From assembly GCA_964351025.1 (NCBI GenBank), contig CAYGLV010000004.1:26653-90652 (forward strand): 64,000 nucleotides of DNA, written 5' to 3'. The position numbers and the translations under genes were made by a program. This stretch comes from CAYGLV01 sp964351025. Its GTDB lineage: Bacteria > Actinomycetota > Thermoleophilia > Gaiellales > Gaiellaceae. The notes beneath the pieces were generated by a model, which was not told where the DNA came from, searched no databases, and saw nothing but the letters and a program-made list of their open reading frames with translations. Each line of letters begins with the position of its first letter. The first letter of the stretch is position 1. Shown one piece after another: positions 47,620 to 54,891 of this stretch.

Positions 47620-48059
47620 GGCTCGTAGCGGGCGAGCTCGTCGTCCAGCCGGCGCTCGATGTCCGGATCGAGCGGGGCCGCGACGGTTTCGGGTGCGCGC
47701 GAGCGGCTCCAGTGCCACGCGAGGGCGCCGACTGCAAGCGCGGCGAACGCGATCCCCCCGAGCGGTAGCCACCAGGCGAGCAGGTCGAAGCCCCGCTTCG
47801 GCGGCTCGGCGAGCACGCCCGGCCCGAACTGGTCCACGAGCTCCTGCTTGATCTCGCTCGCGCTTGCTCCCGCGGCGATGCGAGCGCGGATATAGGCCTT
47901 CATTCGCCGTGCGACCGGGGCGTCGGACTGGTCGAGGGTCGACTTGCACGTCGGACAGACGAGCTCGGCCTCGAGATCGGCGGCGCGCGGCGGCGCGCCG
48001 CCCGCGAGCGCAGGCGCCGCGAGGGCGAAGGCGGCGAGAGCCGCAGCGACGAGCTTCAC
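47616..48059 (-). CDS. ccmH: CcmH-family cytochrome c maturation protein
   Basis: A 147-residue protein with signal-like N-terminus (VAAALAAFALAAPALAGG), then a CcmH domain: DLEAELVCPTCKSTLDQSDAPVARRMK has the CxxC reductant motif (LVCPTC here, LRCxxCQ in gammaproteobacteria), and YIRARIAAGASASEIKQELVDQFG follows. A single membrane helix (LPLGGIAFAALAVGALAW) near the end anchors it. Reduces apocytochrome or a heme-attachment thiol. ATGA overlaps TlpA upstream, GTGA overlaps CcdA downstream. Confidence 0.88.
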   Translation of the reverse strand: MKLVAAALAAFALAAPALAGGAPPRAADLEAELVCPTCKSTLDQSDAPVARRMKAYIRARIAAGASASEIKQELVDQFGPGVLAEPPKRGFDLLAWWLPLGGIAFAALAVGALAWHWSRSRAPETVAAPLDPDIERRLDDELARYEP

Positions 48060-48616
48060 GGGGACGCGGACAACGCAGCCTTGATCCCGCGCTCGAGCTG
48101 CTCGTCGCCGATCTCGCCCTGCACCCGCTCACCCACGAGCCTGCCGTCGCGGCTGACGAAGAACGTCTCGGGGAAGCCCGTGACGCCGTAGCGGCCAAGC
48201 AGCGAGCCCTTGCCGTCGTAGACGACGGGGTACGTGACCCCAAAGCGCTTCATAAACCGCTTCGCGTCGGCTCGGAAGTCCTGCGCGTCAATGCCGACGA
48301 CGACCACCCCCTCGCCGCGCCAGCGTTCCCACGCCTTCTGCAGCCGTGGCGTCTCCTCCTTGCAGGGCAGACACCACGAGGCCCAGAAGTTGAGCACGAC
48401 GACCTTCCCTTCGAGCGAGGCGAGCGACAGCTCGCCGTCGGTGTCGAGGCGCGGCAGCGTGAACGCCGGAGCGGCCGGCGACCTGCCGCTCGCGAGCTCG
48501 GCCGCAGCCCCACCGTCGGAGCCCCTGGCCACCTTCCAGATCAGCAGTGCGAGCAGCGCCGCGACGAGCGCCACCGCGAGAACCTGTCCGGCGAGCCGCA
48601 ACCGCGCCGTTGTCAC
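48056..48616 (-). CDS. TlpA/ResA/CcmG-like thioredoxin-fold protein
   Basis: A 186-residue membrane-anchored thioredoxin: N-terminal helix QVLAVALVAALLALLIW, then a thioredoxin domain with VVVLNFWASWCLPCKEETPRL (WCxPC active site) and the cis-proline region GVTGFPETFFVSRDG. Acts in the periplasm/exterior as reductant for cytochrome c apoprotein cysteines, receiving electrons from CcdA. GTG start overlaps the L,D-transpeptidase stop. The GVTGFPETFF stretch with central insert is characteristic of CcmG/ResA. Confidence 0.89.
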   Translation of the reverse strand: MTTARLRLAGQVLAVALVAALLALLIWKVARGSDGGAAAELASGRSPAAPAFTLPRLDTDGELSLASLEGKVVVLNFWASWCLPCKEETPRLQKAWERWRGEGVVVVGIDAQDFRADAKRFMKRFGVTYPVVYDGKGSLLGRYGVTGFPETFFVSRDGRLVGERVQGEIGDEQLERGIKAALSASP

Positions 48617-49656
48617 TGGGCCACGACGTAGACCGGCGTGCCGATCTTCAGCCGCTCAAAGAGCCACTCTGCCTGGGGAATGAGCATGCGAATGCAGCCG
48701 TGCGACTGGGAGTAGCCGATCGAGGCCGCGTTCGGCGTGCCGTGAATGCCGACGAGAGGCGCCGAGAGCCCCATCCAGCGAGTGCCGAGCGGGTTGTTGG
48801 GGCCGGGGGGAACGGGCTTCGCGCCCTTCGCCCAGAGGGAGTTGGGCGGGTACCACCAGGGGTCGCGCGACTTGACGACGACGGTGTGCCTGCCGAGCGG
48901 CGTCGGGTAGCTCGGCAGCCCGGTCGCGACGTTGAAGGCGCGGATGAGGCGCATCCCGTCGTAGAAGTAGAGCCGGTTCTGGCCGCGCCGGATGACGACC
49001 ACCTGCCCGATGTCCTTCGGTGTCAGCTGCGGCTTGATCTCGTCGAAGCGCAACTCCACCGGCTCGCGGTCGTGTGTCCGTAGAGCGAGGACGATCGCGC
49101 GCGTGGCCAGCACATGCTTCAGGCGCCGGCCGGGCGCTCCCTTCGTCACGAGCGGCTTGAGCTCGCGCAGGAGGAGGCGCGAGTCCACCGGCTTGAGATC
49201 CACCTTGCGCGCGAGCGAAGCCACGAAGCGCTCGACCTTCGCCCTGTCCACCTTCACGGAGAGCGGCACTCTCGCGCCGGGCCGCACCGCACGTGCCCGC
49301 TTGACGGCGTCGCCGACATACGCGGCTGCTCCGAGCTCCTGGGGCGTGACCCTGATCGTGCGCAATGGGAGCCTGAGCCGCAACGGGCGCGAGAAGACCT
49401 TGCGCAGCTGGGCGTCGGCCGCCGTCGCAGACAGCCCGCCGACGGGCCTGCCACCGACGCTGACCCCCGAGGCGATCGTGAGCGCGGTCGGGGGCGGAGC
49501 GGTCGTCTCCGGCGGCGGAGCGGTCGTCGCGCCGGCGTCCGTGCCGGTCGTACCCGTATCCGCGCCGCCGACCGGGGCCGCGGTCAGCGTGATCGCGGAG
49601 AGCAGCCCCGCCGCAGCGCAGGCGAGGAAAAAAGCGGCGGCACGCCCTCGTCTCAC
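48613..49656 (-). CDS. L,D-transpeptidase (YkuD family)
   Basis: A 347-residue exported enzyme: signal peptide at RRGRAAAFFLACAAAGLLSAI, a low-complexity Thr/Pro linker (TTAPPPETTAPPPT), two peptidoglycan-binding-like helical repeats (about 90-215) and a YkuD catalytic domain from about 225 with IHGTPNAASIGYSQSHGCIRM, which holds the nucleophile Cys and the HxxHxxxx SHGC motif. Cross-links or attaches proteins to peptidoglycan. GTG start is supported by a TACACT box 6 bases upstream on the minus strand. Heads the operon with the thiol-redox genes, coupled by GTGA. Confidence 0.88.
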   Translation of the reverse strand: MRRGRAAAFFLACAAAGLLSAITLTAAPVGGADTGTTGTDAGATTAPPPETTAPPPTALTIASGVSVGGRPVGGLSATAADAQLRKVFSRPLRLRLPLRTIRVTPQELGAAAYVGDAVKRARAVRPGARVPLSVKVDRAKVERFVASLARKVDLKPVDSRLLLRELKPLVTKGAPGRRLKHVLATRAIVLALRTHDREPVELRFDEIKPQLTPKDIGQVVVIRRGQNRLYFYDGMRLIRAFNVATGLPSYPTPLGRHTVVVKSRDPWWYPPNSLWAKGAKPVPPGPNNPLGTRWMGLSAPLVGIHGTPNAASIGYSQSHGCIRMLIPQAEWLFERLKIGTPVYVVAQ

Positions 49657-49662
49657 GCGTTG

Positions 49663-49668
49663 AGTGTA
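49663..49668 (-). promoter_or_regulatory. Predicted leaderless -10 box of the L,D-transpeptidase operon
   Basis: On the minus strand TACACT ends 6 bases before GTG 49656. No ribosome site is seen. The start supports choosing that GTG over several upstream in-frame codons that would precede the signal peptide. Confidence 0.4.
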
Positions 49669-49679
49669 GCCACGCGCTC

Positions 49680-50453
49680 TCACGCGAAGATTCTCGGATC
49701 GTTGGAGATCACAGCGTCCACACCCGCAGCCTCGACGCGGGCGAGCGTGCGAGCGTCGTCGACAGTCCATGTGCACACAGCCGCTCCGAGCGCGTGCGCA
49801 CGCTCGACGGCCGCTGCGCTGACGACGGTGTGGTGGAGCATCAGCGCCGTTGCGCTCGCCCGAGAGAGCAGGGCGCCGACCCGCCGCGGCAGCGACGCCC
49901 GCCAGACGAAGATCGCGCCATAGACGAACGGGGCAAGCGGAGGAAACTTCGACAGCCCGCGCCGATCGTGGGGGTAGGTCAGGCCGATCCGGATGCCGCC
50001 CGCTGCGCGCGCGACCGCGCGCAGGCTGGACGCGCTGAACGTGCTGACGACGGTTCGCTCGGCGAGCCCGGCGCGGACGATCGCCAGGGCCACGTCCTCC
50101 TCGTGCCGGTGCACCTTGAGGTCCACGTGCAGCCCGATGCCCGGTGCCTGCTCGACGAAGAACGCCAGCGCCTCCTCGAACGTCGGCAGCTCGGGCGCGA
50201 CGTGTCGCAACTCGGCGAGCGTGCGGGCGCGCACGCTGCCGGCCTCGGCGCCGTGGCTCACCTCGCGCAGATCGTCGGAGTGGGCTACCACGAGCGTGCC
50301 GTCGTGGAGGTCGAGCACGTCGAACTCGATCAGATCGACGCCGAGCTCGACCGCGGTTGCGAACGAGCGCAACGTGTTCTCGGGAGCAAGCGTCGCCGCA
50401 CCTCGGTGACCGATGCGCAGCACGCGGCCTTCCCGCCTCGCGAGGTCGATCAC
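49680..50453 (-). CDS. Glycerophosphodiester phosphodiesterase
   Basis: A 257-residue GDPD-family enzyme, hydrolysing glycerophosphodiesters to glycerol-3-phosphate and an alcohol. Signature: RIGHRGAATLAPENTLRSF (catalytic His-Arg and Glu-Asn), ELGVDLIEFDVLDLHDG with the metal Glu/Asp, and VVAHSDDLREVS, ending TWTVDDARTLARVEAAGVDAVISNDP. No signal peptide, so cytoplasmic. GTG overlaps the stop of the spermidine synthase-like gene. Short N-terminus is normal. Confidence 0.9.
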   Translation of the reverse strand: MIDLARREGRVLRIGHRGAATLAPENTLRSFATAVELGVDLIEFDVLDLHDGTLVVAHSDDLREVSHGAEAGSVRARTLAELRHVAPELPTFEEALAFFVEQAPGIGLHVDLKVHRHEEDVALAIVRAGLAERTVVSTFSASSLRAVARAAGGIRIGLTYPHDRRGLSKFPPLAPFVYGAIFVWRASLPRRVGALLSRASATALMLHHTVVSAAAVERAHALGAAVCTWTVDDARTLARVEAAGVDAVISNDPRIFA

Positions 50454-51982
50454 CCCGGCCTCGTCGGCAGGAAGTCCTCTTCGAGCCTCCCGCCCTCCGC
50501 GGCGTAGGCCACGATCATGCGGTCGGTCAACCACTCGACCGGAGCGCGGTCGTCGGTCCACGGCCGCGCGGCGCGCCGCAGCGGCACCGCGTCCCGGGCA
50601 AGCAACGCACGCAGCTCCGACAGCTCGACGGGCCCGGCGCGCAGCCGCCGTCGAAGCTCCGGCACCGCAAGCGGCTGCTCGAGCCCGAGCACGATCGTAT
50701 TGAAGCGAAGCGCCGGCCAGGCCAGCACCTGCTGGAACTCCGCCGCGAGCGTGCCGCCGACGGCGTCGACCAGCCGCTTGTCACCGGGCACCGCGGCGAC
50801 GTTGAGCGCAACGATCCCACCGGGAGCGAGCCGCTCGCGCACGAGCCGGAAGAACTCGCGGGTCGCGAGATAGAACGGCACATAGGGCTGGTGGTAGGCG
50901 TCCACGACGATCAGGTCGTAGCGCTCCGCCGAGCGGCGCAGGAACGGACGCGCGTCGGCCGCGTGCACGCGCAGGTTCGCGTTCTCGTTCATGCCGAAGT
51001 ACCGGCGCCCGACGGCGCTGACTGCGGGGTCGAGCTCCACCCCGTCCACGACGGCGCCGGGGTAGAAGACGCCGAGCGCGCGCGCCGTCGTCCCGGCCGC
51101 GTTGCCGAGGATCGCCACGCGCCGCAGCGGCCGGTCGAGCAGGGGTGGCACCGCGAGGAAGGTGTCCCAGACGCCGCCGGTGAGCACCGAGTCCGGCCGC
51201 CAGAGCGAGTGCACGGCGATCCCCTCGTTGAGGTAGAGCAGGCGGCGGCCGTCCTCCCGCTCGACGACGCTGACGAACTGGTAGCGCGAATCCTCCTGGT
51301 GCAGTAGCCCGGCCTCGGCCTTGACGGCGCCCGGCGGGATCGCGGCGAGGGCGGCAAGCGCGACGGCGAGAACGAGCGTCCGCCGGCCGAGCAGGAGCGA
51401 GCCCGAGAGCGCAAGCAGGACAGCCGTGCCGATGAGCGTGCGCTGCGTGCCGATCAGAGGGATGGCGACCAGGGCGGGCACGAAGGTGCCGAGCAGCGAG
51501 CCGGCGGTGGAGAGGGCGTAGAAGCGTCCGGCGACGGCGCCCCCGCGCGCGACGTCGGTGAGCGCGAGGCGGATCGCGAAGGGCGCGACTGCGCCCAGCA
51601 GGACGACTGCGGGCGCGAACAGAAGCACGACGGCAAAGAACGAGCCGATCGCGGCGCCCGCAGACGCCTGGTCGAGCTCCTTGACGGTGAGGTCGAGAAA
51701 CGGGCGCGCGACGAACGGGGTCAGCCCCACGTAGACCGCTGCGGAAAGGACGATCGCTCCGAGCAGCCGGGGCTCGGGCCGCCGGTCGGCTAGGCGTCCG
51801 CCGAGCCAGTAGCCGGTCGCGAGCGCCGCGAGCACGATCCCGATCAAATTCGCCCAGATGATCGTCGAGGAGCCGAAGTACGGCGCGAGCAGCCGCGAAG
51901 CTGCGATCTCGGTCGCGAGCGAGCCGGTGCCCGCGCCGAAGACGAGCGCGGCGAGGGCGCGCGCGGAGCGGGCGTCGGTCAC
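50450..51982 (-). CDS. Membrane-anchored spermidine-synthase-like methyltransferase-fold protein
   Basis: A 510-residue fusion of a multi-helix membrane domain (about residues 10-240, ALAALVFGAGTGSLATEIAASRLLAP first) with a spermidine-synthase-like Rossmann domain. The latter has RVAILGNAAGTTARALGVFYPG (motif I), VVDGVELDPAVSAVGRRYF (acidic loop) and YDLIVVDAYHQPYVPFYLATREFF. Such bacterial MFS-like SpeE fusions are common in actinobacteria, and their amino donor is not established. GTG start 9 bases after the stop of a small membrane protein. Polyamine synthase activity is therefore possible but unproven. Confidence 0.82.
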   Translation of the reverse strand: MTDARSARALAALVFGAGTGSLATEIAASRLLAPYFGSSTIIWANLIGIVLAALATGYWLGGRLADRRPEPRLLGAIVLSAAVYVGLTPFVARPFLDLTVKELDQASAGAAIGSFFAVVLLFAPAVVLLGAVAPFAIRLALTDVARGGAVAGRFYALSTAGSLLGTFVPALVAIPLIGTQRTLIGTAVLLALSGSLLLGRRTLVLAVALAALAAIPPGAVKAEAGLLHQEDSRYQFVSVVEREDGRRLLYLNEGIAVHSLWRPDSVLTGGVWDTFLAVPPLLDRPLRRVAILGNAAGTTARALGVFYPGAVVDGVELDPAVSAVGRRYFGMNENANLRVHAADARPFLRRSAERYDLIVVDAYHQPYVPFYLATREFFRLVRERLAPGGIVALNVAAVPGDKRLVDAVGGTLAAEFQQVLAWPALRFNTIVLGLEQPLAVPELRRRLRAGPVELSELRALLARDAVPLRRAARPWTDDRAPVEWLTDRMIVAYAAEGGRLEEDFLPTRPG

Positions 51983-51990
51983 GCCGGCGC

Positions 51991-52224
51991 CTACAGCCCG
52001 AACAGGCGCTCGATCTCGCGCCAGATCGAGAAGCCGAGCACGATGCAGACAACGAGCAGGCCGAGCAGCACGAGCCAGAAGCGCATGCCCGCCCGCCGGC
52101 TCGCGCGCACGCGATCGAGGCGGGCCTGGCGTCGCGCCCGGTGGAGGTGGTACGCGCGATCGACCGCGACCGGGTCGACGGGTGGCGCATCCTCCTGCGC
52201 GGGCGTGCGGGCTGGCTGGGCCAC
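51991..52224 (-). CDS. Small single-pass membrane protein
   Basis: A 77-residue protein with a basic, low-complexity N-terminal half (APAQEDAPPVDPVAVDRAYHLHRARRQARLDRVRASRR) and one C-terminal membrane helix (FWLVLLGLLVVCIVLGFSIW). Likely inserts with its short C-terminus outside. GTG start is 6 bases from TACACT on the minus strand, predicting a leaderless transcript that also carries the SpeE-like and GDPD genes. Function not recognised. Confidence 0.68.
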   Translation of the reverse strand: MAQPARTPAQEDAPPVDPVAVDRAYHLHRARRQARLDRVRASRRAGMRFWLVLLGLLVVCIVLGFSIWREIERLFGL

Positions 52225-52230
52225 GGCGGA

Positions 52231-52283
52231 AGTGTAGTCCCGAACGGCTGGGGATGACCTCGGTGACCCGGATCGGTGATACT
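52231..52283. promoter_or_regulatory. Divergent leaderless promoters
   Basis: Minus strand: TACACT (52236-52231), 6 bases from GTG 52224. Plus strand: GATACT (52278-52283), 6 bases from GTG 52290. The same -10 hexamer TACACT is used before GTG 49656 in the same direction. Confidence 0.4.
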
Positions 52284-52289
52284 GCCGCC

Positions 52290-52778
52290 GTGGACACGCC
52301 CGACCAGCTCTCCGACGACTTCTTCGAGCTCGACCCCGAGCCCGCGCGGCGCCGTCTGTCCCTCGCCCGCAGCGGAGGGACGCTCTGGGGGCTCGGCGAC
52401 AGGCTCACCTCGCTCGCCGGCCTCGTGCTGGCGCTCTCGGCCTTCACGGGTTGGTACACCGGCAACGGCGACGGGATCGCGATCGCAGTGCTCGGCTGGC
52501 ACACGGGCACGCTCGGAAAGCTCGTCTTCTTCATCGGGCTTGCCGTGCTCGCACTCGTTGGGTTGCGCGAGTTGGGGATCGAGCTGCCCGCGACCGTTCC
52601 GGAAAGCCTCCTCACGATCGGGCTCGGCGCCCTGGCCACGATCTTCGTCCTCATCCGGGCGATCTCGATCCCCGACGACTACTTCTTCGCCGGGCGCGGG
52701 GTCGGGCTCTGGATCAGCCTCGCTTCGGCCGTCGCCCTGATCGTCGCCGGGCTGCTACAAGCCAGCGAAGACCTGTAA
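52290..52778 (+). CDS. Predicted membrane protein of unknown function
   Basis: A 162-residue protein with about four membrane segments (LTSLAGLVLALSAFTGWY; LGKLVFFIGLAVLALVGL; ESLLTIGLGALATIFVLI; GLWISLASAVALIVAGLL) after an acidic N-terminus (DQLSDDFFELDPEPARRR). A GWYTGNGDG loop follows helix 1. GTG 52290 is chosen because GATACT ends 6 bases upstream; ATG 52254 would add 12 residues. The C-terminal 65 bases overlap the convergent PAP2 gene. Function not recognised. Confidence 0.68.
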   Translation: MDTPDQLSDDFFELDPEPARRRLSLARSGGTLWGLGDRLTSLAGLVLALSAFTGWYTGNGDGIAIAVLGWHTGTLGKLVFFIGLAVLALVGLRELGIELPATVPESLLTIGLGALATIFVLIRAISIPDDYFFAGRGVGLWISLASAVALIVAGLLQASEDL

Positions 52779-53262
52779 CGAGCGCGACGCCGAGCACCGC
52801 CCCGCCGAGGACATCGAGCGGGTAGTGGACGCCGACGTACACGCGCGACCAGGCCACGAGGGCAGCGAGAACGTAGAGCGGGAGCGCGAGCCGCGGCGCG
52901 ACCAGGGCGAGCACGGCCGCACACGCAAAGCCGACCGTGGCGTGCCCCGAAGGGAACGAGCTCGAGCCCGGCACGTGCACGAGCGGCGCCGGGTCCGGGT
53001 AGCGAAGCGGCGGACGCTCGCGATCGATCCACTCCTTCAGGAGCCTCGACGTGCCGTCGGCGGCGAGGGCCGCGAGGCCAACGCGGGCGAGCAGAGCCGG
53101 GCGGCGCCAGAGCACGGCAAGCACCGCGGCGATCCCCAGCCAGACGATTCCGAACGAGCCCGCCAGCGAAAGGAGCTCGAATAGGGTGTCGAACGGCTCG
53201 CCGCGATGGTGGACGACCCAGCGCTGGAGATCGTGGTCGAGGCCGGTCAGGTCTGTGCTCAG
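52714..53262 (-). CDS. PAP2-family phosphatase, probable CTG start
   Basis: A 182-residue membrane PAP2 acid phosphatase. The three signature motifs are KEWIDRERPP (KxxxxxxRP), PSGHATVGF (PSGH) and SRVYVGVHYPLD (SRxxxxxHxxxD). The N-terminal membrane helix (LQRWVVHHRGEPFDTLFELLSLAGS) that PAP2 proteins need lies upstream of the first ATG/GTG/TTG (GTG 53124), so that codon would cut it off. CTG 53262, 9 bases after the stop of the gene before it, gives the full domain and is preferred. Dephosphorylates a lipid or polyprenyl pyrophosphate. Its 3' end overlaps the convergent membrane gene by 65 bases. Confidence 0.8.
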   Translation of the reverse strand: MSTDLTGLDHDLQRWVVHHRGEPFDTLFELLSLAGSFGIVWLGIAAVLAVLWRRPALLARVGLAALAADGTSRLLKEWIDRERPPLRYPDPAPLVHVPGSSSFPSGHATVGFACAAVLALVAPRLALPLYVLAALVAWSRVYVGVHYPLDVLGGAVLGVALVTGLRWLVAARRRSGRRPKRG

Positions 53263-53270
53263 GGCGCCGG

Positions 53271-53555
53271 CTAGCCGGTAACGGTGACCGTGACCGTCGT
53301 CGCCGGGCTCACAGGGGCCAGTGGCAGCGGCTTCAACGTCCGCTCGAGCGTCCGCGTGCCGCCGGGGCTCGGCCCGTCGTCGAGCGCCCGCCCGAGCGAG
53401 AGCCCAGCCGCGAACACACCCGCGGCGAGCGCGAGTCCGAGCACGAGACGCAGCGGCCGGAGGCGCCGCCTTCGCCTCCGGGCCTGACGGGTGCTCTGGA
53501 GCGGGCTCTCGGCCCGGCTCACGGGCGCCCCTCGGAGAACGTGCTGGCGCGGCAC
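53271..53555 (-). CDS. Small single-pass membrane protein
   Basis: A 94-residue protein from GTG 53555: a basic cytoplasmic stretch of arginines (STRQARRRRRRLRPLR), one membrane helix (LVLGLALAAGVFAAGLSLGRAL) and an extracellular tail with TTVTVTVTG at the end. The earlier in-frame starts would extend the protein into the neighbouring gene with low-complexity sequence and are rejected. Position just before the PAP2 gene suggests cotranscription. Function not recognised; confidence moderate. Confidence 0.5.
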   Translation of the reverse strand: MPRQHVLRGAPVSRAESPLQSTRQARRRRRRLRPLRLVLGLALAAGVFAAGLSLGRALDDGPSPGGTRTLERTLKPLPLAPVSPATTVTVTVTG

Positions 53556-53571
53556 GCTGAGACGGGGCGTG

Positions 53572-53880
53572 TCACGGTTCGAAGTCCACGGCACCGCGAG
53601 CGTATTGATGGAAGGCGGCGTCCTCGACGAGAGCCAGCGTACGTGGCCAGCCCGGGGCGGGCGCGCGTTCCCCGACGACGTCGCGCGCCCAGCGCTCGGC
53701 GCCCGCGTAGGCGCCGGCGAGCTCCGCGAGCGTGAAGGTGCTACCAAGCCGGCGCCGCAACTCGTCAACGAGCGCGTCCACCTGGGGGTGGAGCCGGGCG
53801 GCGCGCAACGGGTCGCGCACGGCCAGTTCGAGGCGGCGGTTGCCGTCCTCCCATTCGCGGCGGGCGCTGGCGACATCCAC
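53572..53880 (-). CDS. Conserved hypothetical protein
   Basis: A 102-residue helical protein starting at GTG 53880 (MDVASARREW), which has AAAGG 8 bases upstream. It contains DALVDELRRRLGSTFTLAELAGAYAGAERWARDVV, with a helix-loop-helix look, then a C-terminal ALVEDAAFHQYARGAVDFEP. Several upstream GTG codons (as far as 53886 or earlier) are possible. The gene lies after the DUF501 gene on the same strand. It resembles small proteins frequently adjacent to this actinobacterial cluster, from memory and unverified. Function unknown. Confidence 0.6.
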   Translation of the reverse strand: MDVASARREWEDGNRRLELAVRDPLRAARLHPQVDALVDELRRRLGSTFTLAELAGAYAGAERWARDVVGERAPAPGWPRTLALVEDAAFHQYARGAVDFEP

Positions 53881-53914
53881 GGACACGACCTTTGATGCTA
53901 GACGCACGCGTGTC

Positions 53915-54409
53915 TCACGCGAGCGTGCAGCAGCGCACCGGCCAGAGCGGCTCGAGCTCGGCGAGCACGCGCTCGCCGAGGAGGTACCCCGGCCGCGCGA
54001 GCGCGAAGGCGGCGTGCGCGTGCAGACACTTGAGGTTCTCCGGCCGGGCGGCGCCCCCAATCCCCAGGGCGAGCGACGTGCCGCCGTCGGCCCCCGTTCT
54101 GCCTGCGGCCAGCTCGGCACGCACCCGGCGCTGCTCCACGGTTGCACGCTCGAGGCTCTCGCGCAGCGCCGGCTCTGAAGCAGCAAGGAGGCCGAAGCGC
54201 TCCACTCCGCCGGCGGCCTCGAGCCGCGCAACGGCCGCGACGAGATGCGGGCAGGTGAGGTAGTAGGTCGTCGGAAACGGCTCGCCGCGCGCGTCGTAGG
54301 GATCTTCTTCGGTCACGGCAGGCGCCCCGAACGGACACCGCACGGCAACGTCTCGGAACGCGCGCGGCGCGCGGCCGAGCTGGCGCGCTACGACTGCTCG
54401 ATCATCCAT
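53915..54409 (-). CDS. DUF501-family protein
   Basis: A 164-residue protein with the DUF501 pattern: ARQLGRAPRAFRDVAVRCPFGAPAV, EEDPYDARGEPFPTTYYLTCPHLVAAVARLEAAGGVERF and, near the end, NLKCLHAHAAFALARPGYLLG. The conserved cysteines and histidines (CPFG, CPHL, KCLHAH) suggest a metal or thiol role. Next to ftsB in most actinobacteria, often followed by ppx, which is absent here. ATG 54409 overlaps the ftsB stop. Function unknown. Confidence 0.82.
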   Translation of the reverse strand: MDDRAVVARQLGRAPRAFRDVAVRCPFGAPAVTEEDPYDARGEPFPTTYYLTCPHLVAAVARLEAAGGVERFGLLAASEPALRESLERATVEQRRVRAELAAGRTGADGGTSLALGIGGAARPENLKCLHAHAAFALARPGYLLGERVLAELEPLWPVRCCTLA

Positions 54410-54806
54410 CACGCTCGACCGCAGCCCGTCTTCCGCGGCGCCACTCGGGGATGCCCTTGACGATGAACATCCTCTCCCCCGGCCTGACGTAGCCGATCCG
54501 GCGTGCCTCACGTGCAAGCTGGTCCATCGTCGCCGAACGCGCGACCCTCGCCTCGAGGCGCTGCCGCTCGTCCCGCAGCTCTGCCACTTCGGCGCGCCGG
54601 TCGGCAAGCCGTCCGCGCGTATCGACGAGCGTTGTGAGCGGCTTGTAGTAGAGGAAGGCGACGAACACGAGTGCCCCGACCATGCACCAGCGCAGCAGCA
54701 CGGTCAAAAGCGACTGGCGGGAGCGCCGGCGCCGGGGCTTCTTCGCCCGGCCGGCGGCCTGGGCGGCCGCCCGGCCGGCATCGGTTCGGAGATTGCGCTT
54801 CGGCAC
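54402..54806 (-). CDS. ftsB: FtsB/DivIC-like septum formation protein
   Basis: A 134-residue FtsB/DivIC-type divisome protein: basic N-terminal stretch (RAKKPRRRRSRQS), one membrane helix at about 33-53 (LLTVLLRWCMVGALVFVAFLYY), then a heptad-like coiled coil LADRRAEVAELRDERQRLEARVARSA and the terminal REARRIGYVRPGERMFIVKG. Bridges cytoplasmic division machinery to septal wall synthesis. GTG start. It follows enolase and pyruvate kinase on the same strand, as in many actinobacteria. Confidence 0.87.
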   Translation of the reverse strand: MPKRNLRTDAGRAAAQAAGRAKKPRRRRSRQSLLTVLLRWCMVGALVFVAFLYYKPLTTLVDTRGRLADRRAEVAELRDERQRLEARVARSATMDQLAREARRIGYVRPGERMFIVKGIPEWRRGRRAAVERDG

Positions 54807-54839
54807 GGGCCATTCACTTCGCCGGAGCGCGCGCCCCCC

Positions 54840-54888
54840 CTTCCCGAGTCGACCGTCGTCTGTCCCGGTCGGGAAGTCCGCGACCGGG
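54840..54888. terminator. Two mutually exclusive hairpins between pyk and ftsB
   Basis: CTTCCCGA (54840-54847) pairs with TCGGGAAG (54869-54876), while CCCGGTCG (54864-54871) pairs with CGACCGGG (54881-54888). The two stems share 54869-54871, so only one can form at a time. This lies within the 85-base gap between the pyk stop and the ftsB start. It may end pyk transcription or act as an attenuator for ftsB; no U-run is seen. Confidence 0.4.
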
Positions 54889-54891
54889 GCG

